A stretch of DNA of 64,000 nt from Heligmosomoides polygyrus polygyrus (GCA_947396885.1 OX377202.1:81006643-81070642), one strand, 5' to 3'. Positions 1 through 11,163 are shown, counted from the first letter of the stretch. Made by a program: numbers and translations. The notes: a model not told the origin generated them from the letters alone.

Positions 1-1259
1 CACTCAACACTTTGCTGTCTAGGTCTTGTACGGACTTAAATTGTGCTTGGAATATGAGGTGAAGTTGATTGTATACCCCATAATGCACTTGAATTGGTAG
101 GAGTCAACTGTTACACTTTTTCCTTATAGGTCTGGCGAGTATATAAAGAGAGCTACCCGTCCCATCTGCGTAGCGTTCTCCTAATTAGTCCTCAGCTGGA
201 TTAGTTCTTGGAAACCACAGGTGTCATGGGAGCCTTGGCAAACAGTCTGTAAAATGCGCTGATCTCAAGCGAACATCAAATCGAGTTTAGTTACGACGTT
301 CAGCTCACTCAAGCTATTCGTAGCACCCAGAGTCAACGTTTTGTCAGCGCGGTAGGCATAATATGGGAACGTGTCTACGGGGTGGCTACACTAGATTCTG
401 AATGCAAGCACGTCTTTAAAATACCTTTAGGACACCACTCGGAATAGAAATTCACGGCTCATTCCACAAAGTCATTTGTGGAATGAGTCAAAGTCATTTG
501 TGTCATTTTGTCATTTGTTCTAAAAGTGCGCTCTGTAGTTTAAATGTTTTAAATAATATTACTTTAGATGTGGCTATAAGACAATAGCGGACCGTCGTTC
601 CCTGTAGAAATTAACGGATACGGGGATACAGGGTAAAGGTAGGCGTTGGACAACCTCCTTGCGGAATGTGAAACGCATTCTTTTGCTTAAGGATAGCAAT
701 TTGATTACGCATTTGGTCAGTGGCCGGCGGTCACTAACTGATGTACAACACTGTATTTTTCCTTCCTAGGATTGTTTGGTAGCATTTCGCCGATTTCGCA
801 AGAGGGGTCTGAGCCAACAACTTCGAACACGAATGAAGGTGCCTTCTCCGACTTTGTTACTTCTCGCATCCTGCGGAAATATCCCAAGGTAACTCAGCGT
901 GCAGTCGCCGACGTTGTCCATTCAAGCCCGAGCCTTTCCACTAAATAAACGTTTTCCTAACCGTGATTGCCGAATTTTCTGACGACGGCTTGGAAGTTCG
1001 TTGTTCAAGGGACAGCTAAGAACGTTACTATAGATTCCGAATGCACTCCAATATTTGGCCAGGCTTTCTTCGGAAAAGAAGTCCGCATCACTCGTTGACT
1101 TGGATGACCTTGCACGGTGCTCACGCTCAGTATACTTTGCCAAGAGCGATGCGCCGAGAAGCGCTCGCTTTCGCTATCACCGTTGTGCTGTTAAACTGAT
1201 CGAGAGTGTTCCGATGACTGGCACATAACTGCGTAGCCTCCGAAGAAAAGAGGGGCTAT
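1..1259. other. Unannotated AT-rich sequence
   Basis: No gene recognised. The only open frame of note (minus strand, about 922-1143) has no recognisable domain and no splice context. A short hairpin at 458-487 is listed separately. Confidence 0.5.
458..487. repeat. Perfect 13-bp hairpin with 4-nt loop
   Basis: Arms CTCATTCCACAAA (458-470) and its exact reverse complement (475-487) surround the loop GTCA. The word GTCATTTGTG recurs just downstream, followed by GTCATTTGTT, so the locus is a small foldback next to short direct repeats. Function unknown. Confidence 0.75.
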
Positions 1260-1261
1260 AA

Positions 1262-1699
1262 GTGTTTTCTGCGTATCGTATCGTTTATGTCAGCGATAGC
1301 GCGCGAGATGATGGGAGTGATGGCGGCGACGACGGCGATGGCAGGTCGGAACGATGCGTGTCTCCCATTAATCTCGCGATCGTTCTCCATGGGAGACGAA
1401 TTTTCAGTTCAAAGCCGCGTGCTGTGGACTCAGGCCGTCGATGCGTGCAGAGCCAACAGACGGAAAAAATCGCCCGTCCGTCCTTGACCGCGCCGCAGTG
1501 CCAAGAACTGCTGACGACGAGGGCGCCCCGCAACAGCAACGGAAACCAGCATGGCGGAGATTCACGTCGAGATATCGGCTGCGAATTCTTTGCAAACACA
1601 AGTTGCTCCCAAGTAAACAGCCATCAATCCCCAGCTGCTGTCACGTCTCTGAATTCCGGTCAGACCGTGTTTGAAGATGGCGCTGCTTTGCTATGTTAA
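1262..1699. other. GC-rich island with open frames on both strands
   Basis: A compositional island of GCG, GAC and CGA triplets in AT-rich surroundings. Several frames are open on both strands (plus 1262-1699 and 1287-1487, minus 1285-1599), as expected from GC bias alone. No domain or strong splice pair identifies a coding strand. It could be an exon, a promoter or a CpG-rich regulatory segment. The motif AAGATGGCGCTGC near 1674 resembles a YY1-type site but is not evidence on its own. Confidence 0.35.
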
Positions 1700-2590
1700 G
1701 GGTCAGGGCCAGATGCCCACTCGAATCGTTTGGAGCATCTTCACATACGAAGAAAGGAGAACTAGAACACCTCTCTAGCTAATTGTATGTACTACATTGT
1801 GCCGCTAGAAGTCATTGGGCAAACTTTTTGTAAGAGCAGCCTGACAAGGTTCAAGGTTCCGATCCTTCTAGAAGCGTTTTAAGATCCACTGTTTTGGTCT
1901 AAGGTTCGTTTCCACTAGTTTCCCAGTGCAGGACGTGCATAGGTTTTTGCTACAAGGTGGTATTATCCCTAAGGCGACGGAAGGTCGAAGCGTCAGGACC
2001 CTTCCTTAAAAAAATGCACACAAAACACCCGCTAACAATTACAACTTGCAATATTGTGGTTACAGGATAAGGTATGACGGAAGCTTCTTTGCGGCGATGG
2101 GCCAAGCCATTTCTGTAAAGACTGCGCTACTGATTTGCTTTACATTCACGTAGTTTTGCGAGAGCAATTTTTGGCCAAGTTGGGCTCATCAGGTTATTAA
2201 TACTTATGACATATCAGTGACGGAGAAGTGCTAGTGTGACACAGCAGCTATGTTGCCTTGAACTGTTAAAGGTTGGGTTTGAAGAGAATTTTCTCTGAAA
2301 CAACAGTCTTCGAAATTTGCGAGCAACCACAGCGACGCTTCAAAGGCGCTGCTTTACTTTAGAGCCGCAGTCGAATAAGTCTATTATTACGCACTCAGAT
2401 CTGCAAATAAAATTATGTTTTTTTTCTGTAATTGACTAGGGGTGGCGCTATCTTTCGTTAGCCTCAACCCGATATCTAAAAAATGAAAGAGAAAACACAA
2501 GTCCAGTTGCACACTATTTAAAAGTAATGGCATACTGAAGGAAATGGCAGGGTTTAACGAAAAAAAAATCTGGAGAATAAAGTATAAATT
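1700..2590. other. Unannotated sequence
   Basis: I see no gene, RNA or clear repeat here; the stretch is AT-rich with stops in all frames. Confidence 0.5.
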
Positions 2591-2596
2591 ATAAGG

Positions 2597-2879
2597 AGGA
2601 TAAGGCGGCGTTAATCAATCTTCTTTGTAATGAACCACGCATTCCTCTTCTTCAGGGTGTCATGGAGGCCATCTGAATGCGTGTTTGGCCCATACGATGA
2701 CTTACGATGGCCACCCGATGAACACGTCAAGGTCACGCCCGTGACGAACGTGGCCGGGACCAATTCACCGACCCCTGAGGGATGGAAGTCTTGGTTGGCC
2801 TGCGCGGGAAATCCGAGCCATGAACTGGTATCGGGTGCACGTGCCAACCGGCACCTCCACCGACTGCGCTAAAACGCGC
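2597..2879 (-). mobile_element. SINE-A copy (tRNA-derived retroposon)
   Basis: Diverged copy of the window's main repeat. Its 5' tRNA-like head lies at the high-coordinate end. Read on the minus strand it has a degenerate A box near 2862-2873 and a B box near 2808-2822 (GGCTCGGATTTCC-like), a conserved body, and the tail at about 2597-2610. The open frames crossing it on both strands are repeat-derived. Confidence 0.8.
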
Positions 2880-2884
2880 CTGAA

Positions 2885-4335
2885 AGAATTGTCTCATAGA
2901 GTATAGAAAAACACTTTAAAATAGTTTGAGCAAAAGAGTACTGTACAAAATCGATATTTGGAATAGTAATAAAAACCGGAGAGAAAGATATTATTTTTTA
3001 CAAATATTGTTTAACTCAAAGTATCTCCATCTCTGTTTTTGAAATTTCCAAAACTACACAAACTGCCTTATTTCCTTCATTTCCTTGCTAAGACAGCAAT
3101 GAAAGATACGCCCAGTCAAATAGTGATGTCATCTTTTCTTTTGATACCATGCTGTGGTTTTATACCAAACAAACGTGGTTTCATATAAGCATTCCTAAAA
3201 CAAAGGATTACTTCGTCTCTGAGTATTATGCCTTGAAATACGTGTACTTTGGTCTGAGAAGAGCTCAATTTGGTTTGAAAGGTCCCAGTTTAAAACGAGA
3301 ATTGCCTAGTTCAGAAGAATTCCAGGTGTAAAGCCTAAGGTTTAAAACGGAGAGCGTCCAGTTTGATTTCTGAAGAGTGAAAGTGGCCCAAACAAAAAGG
3401 TTTAAAATTATTTAGGTATGGAACAGTCGATTGTGTTGTATTGAACAAGCAAATCAATAAGCGGGAGCCTTGTCGTCTACGCGTCAACAATGGACGCAGT
3501 TCTGAGCCTTTTCGATAACTGCTATCGGTTATGCTCTTCATGCTTAAGAAAAAACAGAAGAGGAAAAAACAGGAAGCCGACACTGAGTAGGGCTGTAATG
3601 GCTGATTATACGAGCTGAATGTGAGCTTCACCCAATGGTGAGCTATGGTTACCTACTCTCATCGTGAAGGAGTTAGGTGCATCCCGATGAACGGGGAGAC
3701 GAGCCACCTGTGGCAAACAATGCATCCACAAACCCTCGGTAATAGGGAAACGAAAAGGGACAAAAAGTCCGATCTGTCACCACTTTCCTTCGAAGAAAGC
3801 TCCTGTTTTCCTTCACAGTGTCTACAAGCTCTAATAGTCTTGCACGCGCTTTATTTGCTACAGTGCTCCTTCCTCCTTCTCTGTTGAGATTCATTCTCCA
3901 AATGAGATTTTTCGAGTGTTGATTGCCGTCGTGACTGAAACCATTTTCAGTGGTATCGGTCGGTGGTTAACGTCCTCATATGACCTCAACCTTCAGCCAA
4001 GGGTGCCTCTCACTCTCCTCGTTTTTCTTTCTTCTCCGCGACAACTGTCCTTGTCACCTATGGAACAGCCTAGGCATATGCCTAGCTTTTTCTGTCCTCG
4101 GTTTTAAGACCAGGCACCTCCAGCGCTAAAACTTTTCTGTCTTTGTTTTCAACAATCTTGTTGAGAACAAAGTCTCCTCCATGGAAAGCGAACGAAGGTC
4201 TCCTTTGTGACAACGTATGTGCCGAAAAAGGAGGTCAGATCGACTCCCTCAGCTATCGTTGCCGTTATAGAATTTAGTACATGTAATTTGGTTCGTTCCG
4301 TGTACCAAACAGGAGACGTGTAATTTCCTTTTTTA
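2885..4335. other. Unannotated sequence
   Basis: No supported gene. Open frames at 3149-3331, 3335-3631 and 3645-3887 lack domains and consistent splice sites. A perfect 16-bp palindrome (CTAGGCATATGCCTAG) lies at 4070-4085. Confidence 0.5.
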
Positions 4336-4342
4336 AAATAGG

Positions 4343-4455
4343 TGATGACGGACGACGTTGTTCAATTCCTTTTGGGATGCGCCTCGTTTTCCACTTTTAT
4401 GGAATGTCGTGAAGACAGTTTGAGTGCGTATTTGACCTCCTTGCAGTACCAGCAG
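4343..4455 (-). mobile_element. SINE-A 3' fragment
   Basis: Matches the tail-proximal third of SINE-A: the ACGACGTTGTTCAATTCC block, the TTTTGGGATGCGCC block, and the GATGTCGTGGAGGCGA-like block in degenerate form. Head and pol III boxes are absent, so it is a truncated dead copy. Confidence 0.65.
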
Positions 4456-4459
4456 TAGC

Positions 4460-5430
4460 CGGCCGATGTCCACGCCATTTTGTCCTGTCTGCTCTACTCT
4501 GGTTCTAATTTTTGACGCCAAGAACTTTTATTCGTCGTAAACGCGCCAGGAAACGCCTTCTCCAGAAACACTATGTACATACCATGTCTTTCTGGAAGCA
4601 AGGTATTCAACAAAGTTTACCTTAGGCATCTAAATGTACTTAATTTATGAGGAATATGTACCAGAAACTGCAGAATTACTAAATTGGGCAAGTACATACA
4701 ATATTTATGTCGTACACATCTTGCTGTAGTCTATTAGTGGACAACCCAAACTCGCAGACCTCATTTAAGGAACGGCTTGGGTGCGACCGGCGATTTCTCG
4801 CTTCGATGCGACTTCTTTTACCTCCGGATGGCTCGACTGGATGGCTAGATAACTTGGAAGACTTTCCTGCGTTAGAAAACATTTCGTGTATGCTTTCCAC
4901 ACCACCTATGTGGCGCCTTGCCGCCTACTTGTTCCATAGATTCGTAGGTATGGTGCGATTCACATTTCTGCCTCCGGATATGGTTGCATATCCGGTAGCA
5001 GGAGCGTAGACGCGGAAGCAAGGAAAGTGTTGAACCGGCTGGCTTTGTCCTGAATTTGGCTGTTTACCAAGTGGAAACACTTTTTTCACATATGGCATAG
5101 CATCAGCCCTTACTTCCTGAATCCTTTTCACTAGAAAAGTTGCTAGTAGAAAAAGTACAAAAAAGAATTACTGAACCTAATGGTAAAGTATTTCTATAAC
5201 TAAAAAGTTGAATTGTACCATTGAAAAGTTTTATAACTAGAACATTTACTATTCCTTCCTTCAATTATAATAAACACTGTAAAAACGCGGACAGTAAAAT
5301 AAATAAAAATCAAATAAAAAAATCTAAAAAAATAAAAAGTACCCGATTAATCTGAAGATAAATTACAACTAAATACTCAAAGAAATCAAAGAAACAACAA
5401 TATCAGTAGCTCCAGCCGTGAGATTAGCTT
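4460..5430. other. Unannotated sequence
   Basis: No gene recognised. It holds a 9-bp-arm hairpin at 4974-4995 (CCGGATATG, loop GTTG) and a strongly A-rich stretch at 5140-5400 with imperfect AATAAA-type runs. Confidence 0.45.
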
Positions 5431-5433
5431 CGT

Positions 5434-5864
5434 ATGGCTTTATCTCTTTCAAAAGAAAAGCAGAAGCAGCGCATGGATAGGATGGTTGCTGTTCATCTCA
5501 AGACATGCTGCAGGTACTTGATCTACACAACTCTCGAACTGCTGCACCGAAACGGCGTCCGCCATCATTCACACCGCAACACCGATAAGTATCGCAACTC
5601 GACTCTTCAGGACATTTCAGTCAGTCAGTTGCACAGTGCACTCTGCTGCCCCAAAACTCAGAAATGGGCGATGGACCATGAGCGACCTGAAGAGGGCAAC
5701 CCCATTTATTTCTCGACCTTGAGGTGCTTTCTAGTCAGGCCACTACTGTGCTCAATACTCAACAGATGATTTTTAGATCGTTAGATTTTCTCGTTTCTAA
5801 CGGCTGGATGCAGATCGGTGGCAATGAGTTAACAAAGGAAATTATCGCCGAGGAGATGACTTGA
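5434..5864 (+). CDS. Candidate two-exon small protein (unrecognised)
   Basis: Possible exon 1 at 5434-5513 starts at ATG and reads MALSLSKEKQKQRMDRMVAV onward (26 codons plus 2 bases), ending at a CTGCAG|GTACTT donor. Possible exon 2 starts at 5777 after GATTTTTAG; its single leading base completes the split codon, so the phases agree. It reads SLDFLVSNGWMQIGGNELTK and on to a TGA at 5862-5864. The joined product would be about 55 residues: basic at the N-terminus, then amphipathic, with no signal peptide or known domain. A strong donor (ATGA|GTAAGT, about 5880) and acceptor (CTTTTCAG, ending 5936) follow, so the gene may continue with a disrupted frame; it could also be a decayed gene. The call rests only on phase agreement and protein-like composition. 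Confidence 0.3.
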
Positions 5865-5869
5865 TGCTA

Positions 5870-7260
5870 GCTTGGGGGATGAGTAAGTGAAGATCTGACG
5901 TTGTCATTAATGGCTCACAATCCTCTTCCTTTTCAGCTGTGTGTAGCGCTGTTGGAGGAGGACGTGCGCTTCGTGTCCTGTCCAGGAAAATATAGTCTTC
6001 CATCTGTCCTGGGTGGCTAAGTAGAGTACGGGAAGTGGTACGGAAAGCCTAAACGAATGACTTTTTCGTTAAAACAACAGGAAGTGGTGCTTCCCACTTG
6101 TCATGTACTACCTACCTGCTACCTGTCACCATCCTCCCTCTTACCGCATTTGAGGCTTCGAACTGGCGCGACATCGCACCGTAATCGACCCAAAGAAGGA
6201 ATGCGCTTCTATGTTAAGGTGCTTCATCGGGTATTCTCGTCATCGTACCCCCTGTCTTTCCAGAAAAGGGTTGACGAAGGGGTGATCGCTAGCGAAAGGC
6301 AAGACAAGCAAAGGGAGTAGAACCAGAATCCACCTTTCTTCTTGGTCTTCTGACCTCTCTCTCCCATTTTACCATAGCTGCATGTCTTGCTGCAACCTCT
6401 ACCACTAGGAAGCTGAAAACATTCAGTTTCGGTAGCTAATCTACCACCTCCTCAATCTATGCAAACACATGTCTGCCTCAACCGTGTGATACTAATCGCA
6501 TGCTCTGCGAAACACCCAACTAGCAATGGATCCTTCTCTTAGAAGCGAGGTTTGCCTGGCATGCATAGGTAACCTTCTACTCGTTTCCTGCGTCTGTTTT
6601 GTCAAATCTCCTGCATCAAAGGATTTCTTAAAAGATCAAAAAGTTATCTGTAGGGGTTCTCTAGGCAATCCTACCAATTTGCATGAAATACATCATCCCA
6701 TCGGGTGCTTTTTTCCCTTGACTGCATGGACTTCACTCGCAGTGTTTGTGCAGCACTGTGAAGATGTCCTTTAGATGTTGGCAGGTGGTGGCGAAAAGTT
6801 CTCAACTAGAATCTGGTTCGGGAATTACCAGAATTGCTGGTTGATAGGGGCTATAAATGCCTTCACACCGCTTCTGAAACGAATTTTTCTTTTTTTAAAT
6901 TTTTTTCTCATCGTCCACAACAGTAGTGAGCAGTCTACAGAGTTAGGAAAGTAATCTACAGAAATACAAACACACAAACACAGACATCTAATTTGTTGGT
7001 GATCACCAGAAATCAGTCATATCAGTCAGCTGCCGGATTCGTCAACGACTAACCCGCAGGTATAAGGGGTAGAGATACCCACGATGAAGTATTCTTCTCG
7101 ACCCCTTCTCCTATCCCTAACCCTTATAGCCGCATATAAATGGGTTTAATTGACCATGAATCCGGCTCCAGGTGTAGTTTTAGAACAAATGCCTTCTCAG
7201 AATTCCGTTTGAGACAGAATTCATTCATTCATGGACATCCTCTCAGCGACCTTGTTCGTG
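5870..7260. other. Unannotated sequence
   Basis: A strong acceptor (TCCTCTTCCTTTTCAG, ending 5936) is followed by 27 open codons to TAA at about 6018, possibly another exon of the 5434 locus. Otherwise there is nothing recognisable. The frames at 6057-6320, 6526-6774 and 7140-7385 show no domain. Confidence 0.4.
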
Positions 7261-7262
7261 TA

Positions 7263-8172
7263 TTAGGGGGGGGGGGCAAAAGTAATGAGACACCCCATGC
7301 CGTGTCCATATATCTCGTGGCTGGAGTCTGGTTTCGTGCTTGTTGTATTTGTATGTTTGTATGCTACTTACTGAAGCCCATCTGAAAAGTTACCACTTCC
7401 GCCCTTTCCAGAAGCATGCCAAAAACCCCAGCCTGTCTCATGCCGAAACCCCAGTCTGACGAGTCGACCTGTGTTGCGCAAATCTCCCCCAATTCCCAAC
7501 CCCGAGCAGTCTGGGCTCAATATTCACGCAAGATGAGAAGTACGTCTTCTACCTTAACCTGCCAAGCAGCGAGTCTGGGTGAGGCCTGGTGACCTGTTAC
7601 CGACCTTCGTTCGGCGAGATGTTCACGGCGAGAGGCATCTTTGGAGCTTTTGGGTCTGCGCCCATGGATCGGTTTACCGGAAGCTGTTTCCCAAGAGCAC
7701 CGCGATGAACTCCAAGGCCATGGTGAACGAAATAGAGGAGAATGGCCGGCGACTCGCTCTTATTCATTCGCAGCGCTTCAAGAAGGTTCTCCTCTTCGAC
7801 AACGCCGCACCCCATCGGGAACAAGTAAGCACGGATAAGCTTGGCCAGCTGGGCTACGTTCACATGCCTCACCCACCGTATTCACTGGACATCTCTCCAT
7901 GCAACTACCACTACTTCTTGAGCCTACAGGACTTCCTAGTCGGAAGGGACACAAGAACCCAAGCAGTCCTTGACAACCATATCGAGCAGTTGATCAACAC
8001 CAGGCTCAAGCAGTTCTGGAAGGATGGGATCAGGAAGTGGGCTGAGCGATGGCAGCAAGGTCCTTGCCCTTAATGGCAAATACACTCCTCAGCATCGTTG
8101 AGTTGTAATTGAGTTATAAGGAGATAAAGATTTTTTTCATTTTGTCTCATTACTTTTGGCCCCCCCCCCTAA
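7263..8172 (+). mobile_element. Degenerate mariner element with G-tract inverted repeats
   Basis: A 910-bp Tc1/mariner-type element. Its 30-bp terminal inverted repeats (7263-7292 and 8143-8172) start TTA, run through 10-11 G and end CAAAAGTAATGAGACA, with about one mismatch. The target dinucleotide TA flanks both ends (7261-7262 and 8173-8174), as expected for mariner. The interior is shorter than the usual 1.2-1.3 kb and lacks sequence for the N-terminal DNA-binding half of the transposase, so it carries an internal deletion as well as point lesions. It probably moved long ago, supplied in trans or before decay. Confidence 0.92.
7523..8101 (+). pseudogene. Mariner transposase remnant, catalytic Asp lost
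   Basis: Only the catalytic half of a mariner transposase remains. The first catalytic Asp lies in QDEKYVFYL (codon 7532-7534). A one-base frameshift near 7550-7560 leads to RVWVRPGDLLPTF and RRDVHGERH in another frame. The second Asp is in LLFDNAAPHR (7798-7800). The LPHPPYSPDLAPSDYH-type signature is present as HPPYSLDISPCNYH. In the D,D34D spacing the third Asp falls on codon 7903-7905, which is AAC (Asn): one G-to-A change removes a metal ligand. A second frameshift near 8050 separates the end of the open frame (TAA 8071-8073) from the conserved end LALNGKYTPQHR and its TGA at 8099-8101. The gene is clearly non-functional. Confidence 0.9.
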
Positions 8173-8174
8173 TA

Positions 8175-9040
8175 TATTGGAGTTTCAGCTGTGTCGACAA
8201 GCCGAGATATTCCAAACTCTTGGCTCTCTGAATTTCTGGCTTTTGGTCCCTCTCTTTGTTCATTGCTTTGTTTTTTATTCTAGCCTAAAGTTTCTCCCCT
8301 CCACTTATTAAGGTGAAATGTTTAGTTCCTTAGGAATTTAGCTTTTTTCCTATAGTCACTATCTTCTTTTTTCTTATAACAAGTCTCCATGATAATCTAC
8401 TGCTCGTTATTGCGCACAATTTAGCGCAGGTATAAATAAATAAAATAAATAAACGTTGAAGGGTTCACGCTTTACCAGCACTGCCTCTTCGTCGCTTCAG
8501 GGGGATCCAATAAGGCAATCATTAGCGAGATATGTGTCCAAAAATATAGCATGGGTTAAATATGTACGAGCATCGAAGTACAAATTTAATTTAGAAAAGA
8601 GCATTAGTGTTTCTATATGATGTTCTGAAAGCTGTAGCTCATATGTATGTGTACGAATGGAGCTTCACAAGCTCTAAGCTTCGAAAAAACCCGCGTTTAC
8701 AGTTGAGCGACTCAAGTTAGTCTCCGAAGGACTATGCGTTCAGTGTTCTTTCAAATGAGCTTGATGTTTCTGCTGAACCGGTTAGTGCCCGGACAACGCC
8801 CGTGTTTCATCTCATCTTCTGAATTCATGGGATGTCTGTGGACAAACGTTTCCGATAAGATCTGCCTGTTGTTCAGCACCTCGATCTCTTCCTCTCGGCT
8901 AGGTCCGCAGTGCTGCCTTGCGGCGACAAATAATGGCGCCAGTTTTTGTCTGATGCTATCACCTGTCGATCTAAGATTCGACGTCTCGATTTCGTCGGCA
9001 AAAAATCAATTGTCGTGCGCAAACGCAACATGCTGCCATA
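8175..9040. other. Unannotated sequence
   Basis: No gene recognised. An ATAAATAAATAAAATAAATAA-like run near 8433-8453 may be the tail of a lost LINE. The frame at 8734-9048 has no domain. Confidence 0.45.
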
Positions 9041-9044
9041 ATAA

Positions 9045-9197
9045 ATGAGTGAAATGAGTGCCGGGCGCCGGAACTGGTTTCGCGCCGCCGTGACTCTTGG
9101 GGCCGCCGCCGCCGCTGGCTTCATCGCCGCCGTTGTCGTTGTCGGCGACGTCGTGGCGTGCGCCCCACTCGCGTCATTGATCATCACGGACCGTTGA
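9045..9197 (+). CDS. Candidate 50-residue membrane microprotein or first exon in a GC-rich island
   Basis: ATG at 9045 opens a 50-codon frame ending TGA at 9195-9197. It reads MSEMSAGRRNWFRAAV, then an Ala/Val/Gly-rich hydrophobic stretch (about residues 14-45) that could be a signal-anchor or transmembrane helix, after a basic N-terminus. Nearly all third positions are G or C. The reverse strand is also open through the same GCC/GGC-rich tract (about 8873-9187), so the coding strand is uncertain. A possible donor (AACT|GTAAGG) lies at about 9325, so the island may instead be a 5' untranslated exon or promoter. No family recognised. Confidence 0.25.
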   Translation: MSEMSAGRRNWFRAAVTLGAAAAAGFIAAVVVVGDVVACAPLASLIITDR

Positions 9198-9329
9198 AGT
9201 AGCCGACGGATTCATTAGGTGGGAAGCTCCGCTGGAGCGCGAAGACGGTCCGTCGCCGACGGACGCTCGCTTTCGCAGTGTCGGGCCCGTTCCGTCCGAG
9301 AGAGTGGACGAGGAATTAATAACTGTAAG

Positions 9330-10815
9330 GCAATTACTGGCTAGCGATGTCAGTCGGCGCTCGGCACGTCAATGCCATCACCGGCAGCGAGTGGGTGAAG
9401 AATCGATGCGAACACTCGAATCGAAAGAGATCGTCTCGGCACAGCTAATTGGGCAAGAAGTCACGGGAGACCCTGCCCTGCTCCGAAGTCTCTCGGTACG
9501 ATTCTCCTTCGACTTCTCGCCCATTATCTCTAGCCAGCAGCGCGCCACCCCAAACTCTCGAACAAAACTTCTTAAACCTTCCTTGACGAAGAACATGCCA
9601 CATCCACGAAAGAAACGTGCGCCAAACTTGGGAAAGTTTTCGTTGTAGGAACTACAGCACGTCGTTCCTTGGAACCTACCCAATAAAGGTTGGAAATGAA
9701 AAGTTCTTGGGTCCTTATATTGGCCTCACTGATTGACCACTTTTTATGAGGATCTAAGAAGGGGTTACAAATATGCATCTCACCAACCATGAGGATATTT
9801 TAGAATTACCTACGCGTCAATCCACTAGCAGCTCATCTCTAGTTCTGCAGCACATCCCTTCCGGTTTCTGTCTACTTGAGAATGAAGTGTGACATCCTCA
9901 AATGGCTGCAAAAATCAATCGCAGCTGTTTTGGCAAACTAAGGTTTTATCAACGGGCTATGTAGGAGTATTCAGCTATCTTAGCAGCGGCTCGTATTATG
10001 AACACGCCACTAGTTCACTACAAAATATATTTGTTCTTAACAATTCCTTAAATTTCAAAAAAATGCTTGATTAGGAACCCTAACTAATCACCTTCCCAAA
10101 AAAATCTAAAATCGTAGAGTCCTACCTTGTTGGAAATCTCTAAAAAACTCTAGAATCCTAGAGTCTTACCTTGATGGATTTTGCTTGTGGTGAACTTATG
10201 GCTGTAAGACCACCAGATTGGAAACAGATTTTGCTCCATTAATTTAATAGCATCCATAATATTTGATAAGAAACTGACTCTTTTACCAATAAGAGGGTGA
10301 AGGTCTACACGGAATGCCGCGCATTATACTTCTCCGGGAACACTTGGTTGGTTTGTAGGAGATCCAAGCCAGATGGGATTGAACGCGATACTCGGCTCCT
10401 CATCCGACTACGCTTACGCTACCACGCATTCCCTATTCCTAATATCCCTAGTCCTTGCTCTATGCTTCAATATGCACCTCACAAATGCACAGAAGTTCTT
10501 AAAAGAAATGTTGCTTATTAAAAGGTGCCTCCTCCAACACTTACTAGCTGCTGTACTTAATATAAAGGAATTTAAGGAAGCTGACACTCAGAAGCTTCGC
10601 TGCTTCGCCATCAGAGTTGTTTCAGTAGAGCTCGACCACCTGAGAAGATTAGGAGCACTAAGCCGAGTGATCCGGAACTCATAACTAATTACTAAATTAA
10701 TCAATTCGTTTTTGCTGTTCCAAATTCAGCCCATTATTTCAGCTTAACAACACCACTTCTGGTTTATATTTGCATCTCCAATATAGCCTTCTCCTAAAAT
10801 ATGGTACTACTTTAA
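9330..10815. other. Unannotated sequence
   Basis: No gene recognised. The overlapping frames at 9304-9683 on both strands belong to the fading edge of the GC-rich island. Two near-repeats of the phrase CTAGAATCCTAGAGTC/ATCGTAGAGTCCTACC occur around 10110-10180. Confidence 0.4.
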
Positions 10816-10819
10816 CCAG

Positions 10820-11095
10820 TCCCTGCTTGGATCCCGGCTTGGATGTCCCACGAATTCCGCTTCAACAGGTCATCACGCAAGCAGCATTGAATGTGTCAAT
10901 GCTGCTTGTGGCCTCAAGAAAGACTTGAGGTGGTCAGACGAGAGGCGGGCAAGACAGCACTTCGTTCTTCCTAAACCAACTCGCCGACTACGGAAAGGTC
11001 ACACTTGGTTGGATTGGGCGCGGAACGAGCCAGTAAAATCTATTCCTGGGTCCATTGAGACGCAGACTTTCAACCGGCTGCGTCACATGGACTAA
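10820..11095 (+). CDS. Candidate terminal coding exon (unrecognised protein)
   Basis: After a plausible acceptor (ACTACTTTAACCAG, ending 10819) 91 codons stay open to TAA at 11093-11095; there is no in-frame ATG near the start, consistent with an internal or terminal exon. The product is basic with a Trp-containing C-terminus: CGLKKDLRW, then DERRARQHFVLPKPTRRLRK, then GHTWLDWARNEP, ending FNRLRHMD. A canonical AATAAA lies 63 bases after the stop (11158-11163). No domain is recognised and the upstream exon was not found. A short related stretch (NAACGLKK versus NAAVGLSK) appears in a broken frame at about 35950-35980, so this may be a repeated or transposon-derived protein rather than a single-copy host gene. 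Confidence 0.35.
   Translation, partial: SLLGSRLGCPTNSASTGHHASSIECVNAACGLKKDLRWSDERRARQHFVLPKPTRRLRKGHTWLDWARNEPVKSIPGSIETQTFNRLRHMD
10877..10930. repeat. Two adjacent hairpins inside the candidate exon
   Basis: CAAGCAGCATTGA and its inverted copy TCAATGCTGCTTG enclose ATGTG (about 10878-10908). Immediately after, CCTCAAG (loop AAAGA) CTTGAGG forms a second stem (10912-10930). Both fall in the open frame described for 10820-11095. Confidence 0.6.
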
Positions 11096-11157
11096 AGAGA
11101 ATCAGGACCAAAATTGTAATTGGCAGCGCATGATAATGAACTAATCGTAAGTTGTAA

Positions 11158-11163
11158 AATAAA
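11158..11163 (+). promoter_or_regulatory. AATAAA polyadenylation signal
   Basis: Canonical hexamer 63 bases downstream of the stop of the candidate exon at 10820-11095. It supports a transcript end here only if that exon is real; such hexamers are common in AT-rich DNA. Confidence 0.35.
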
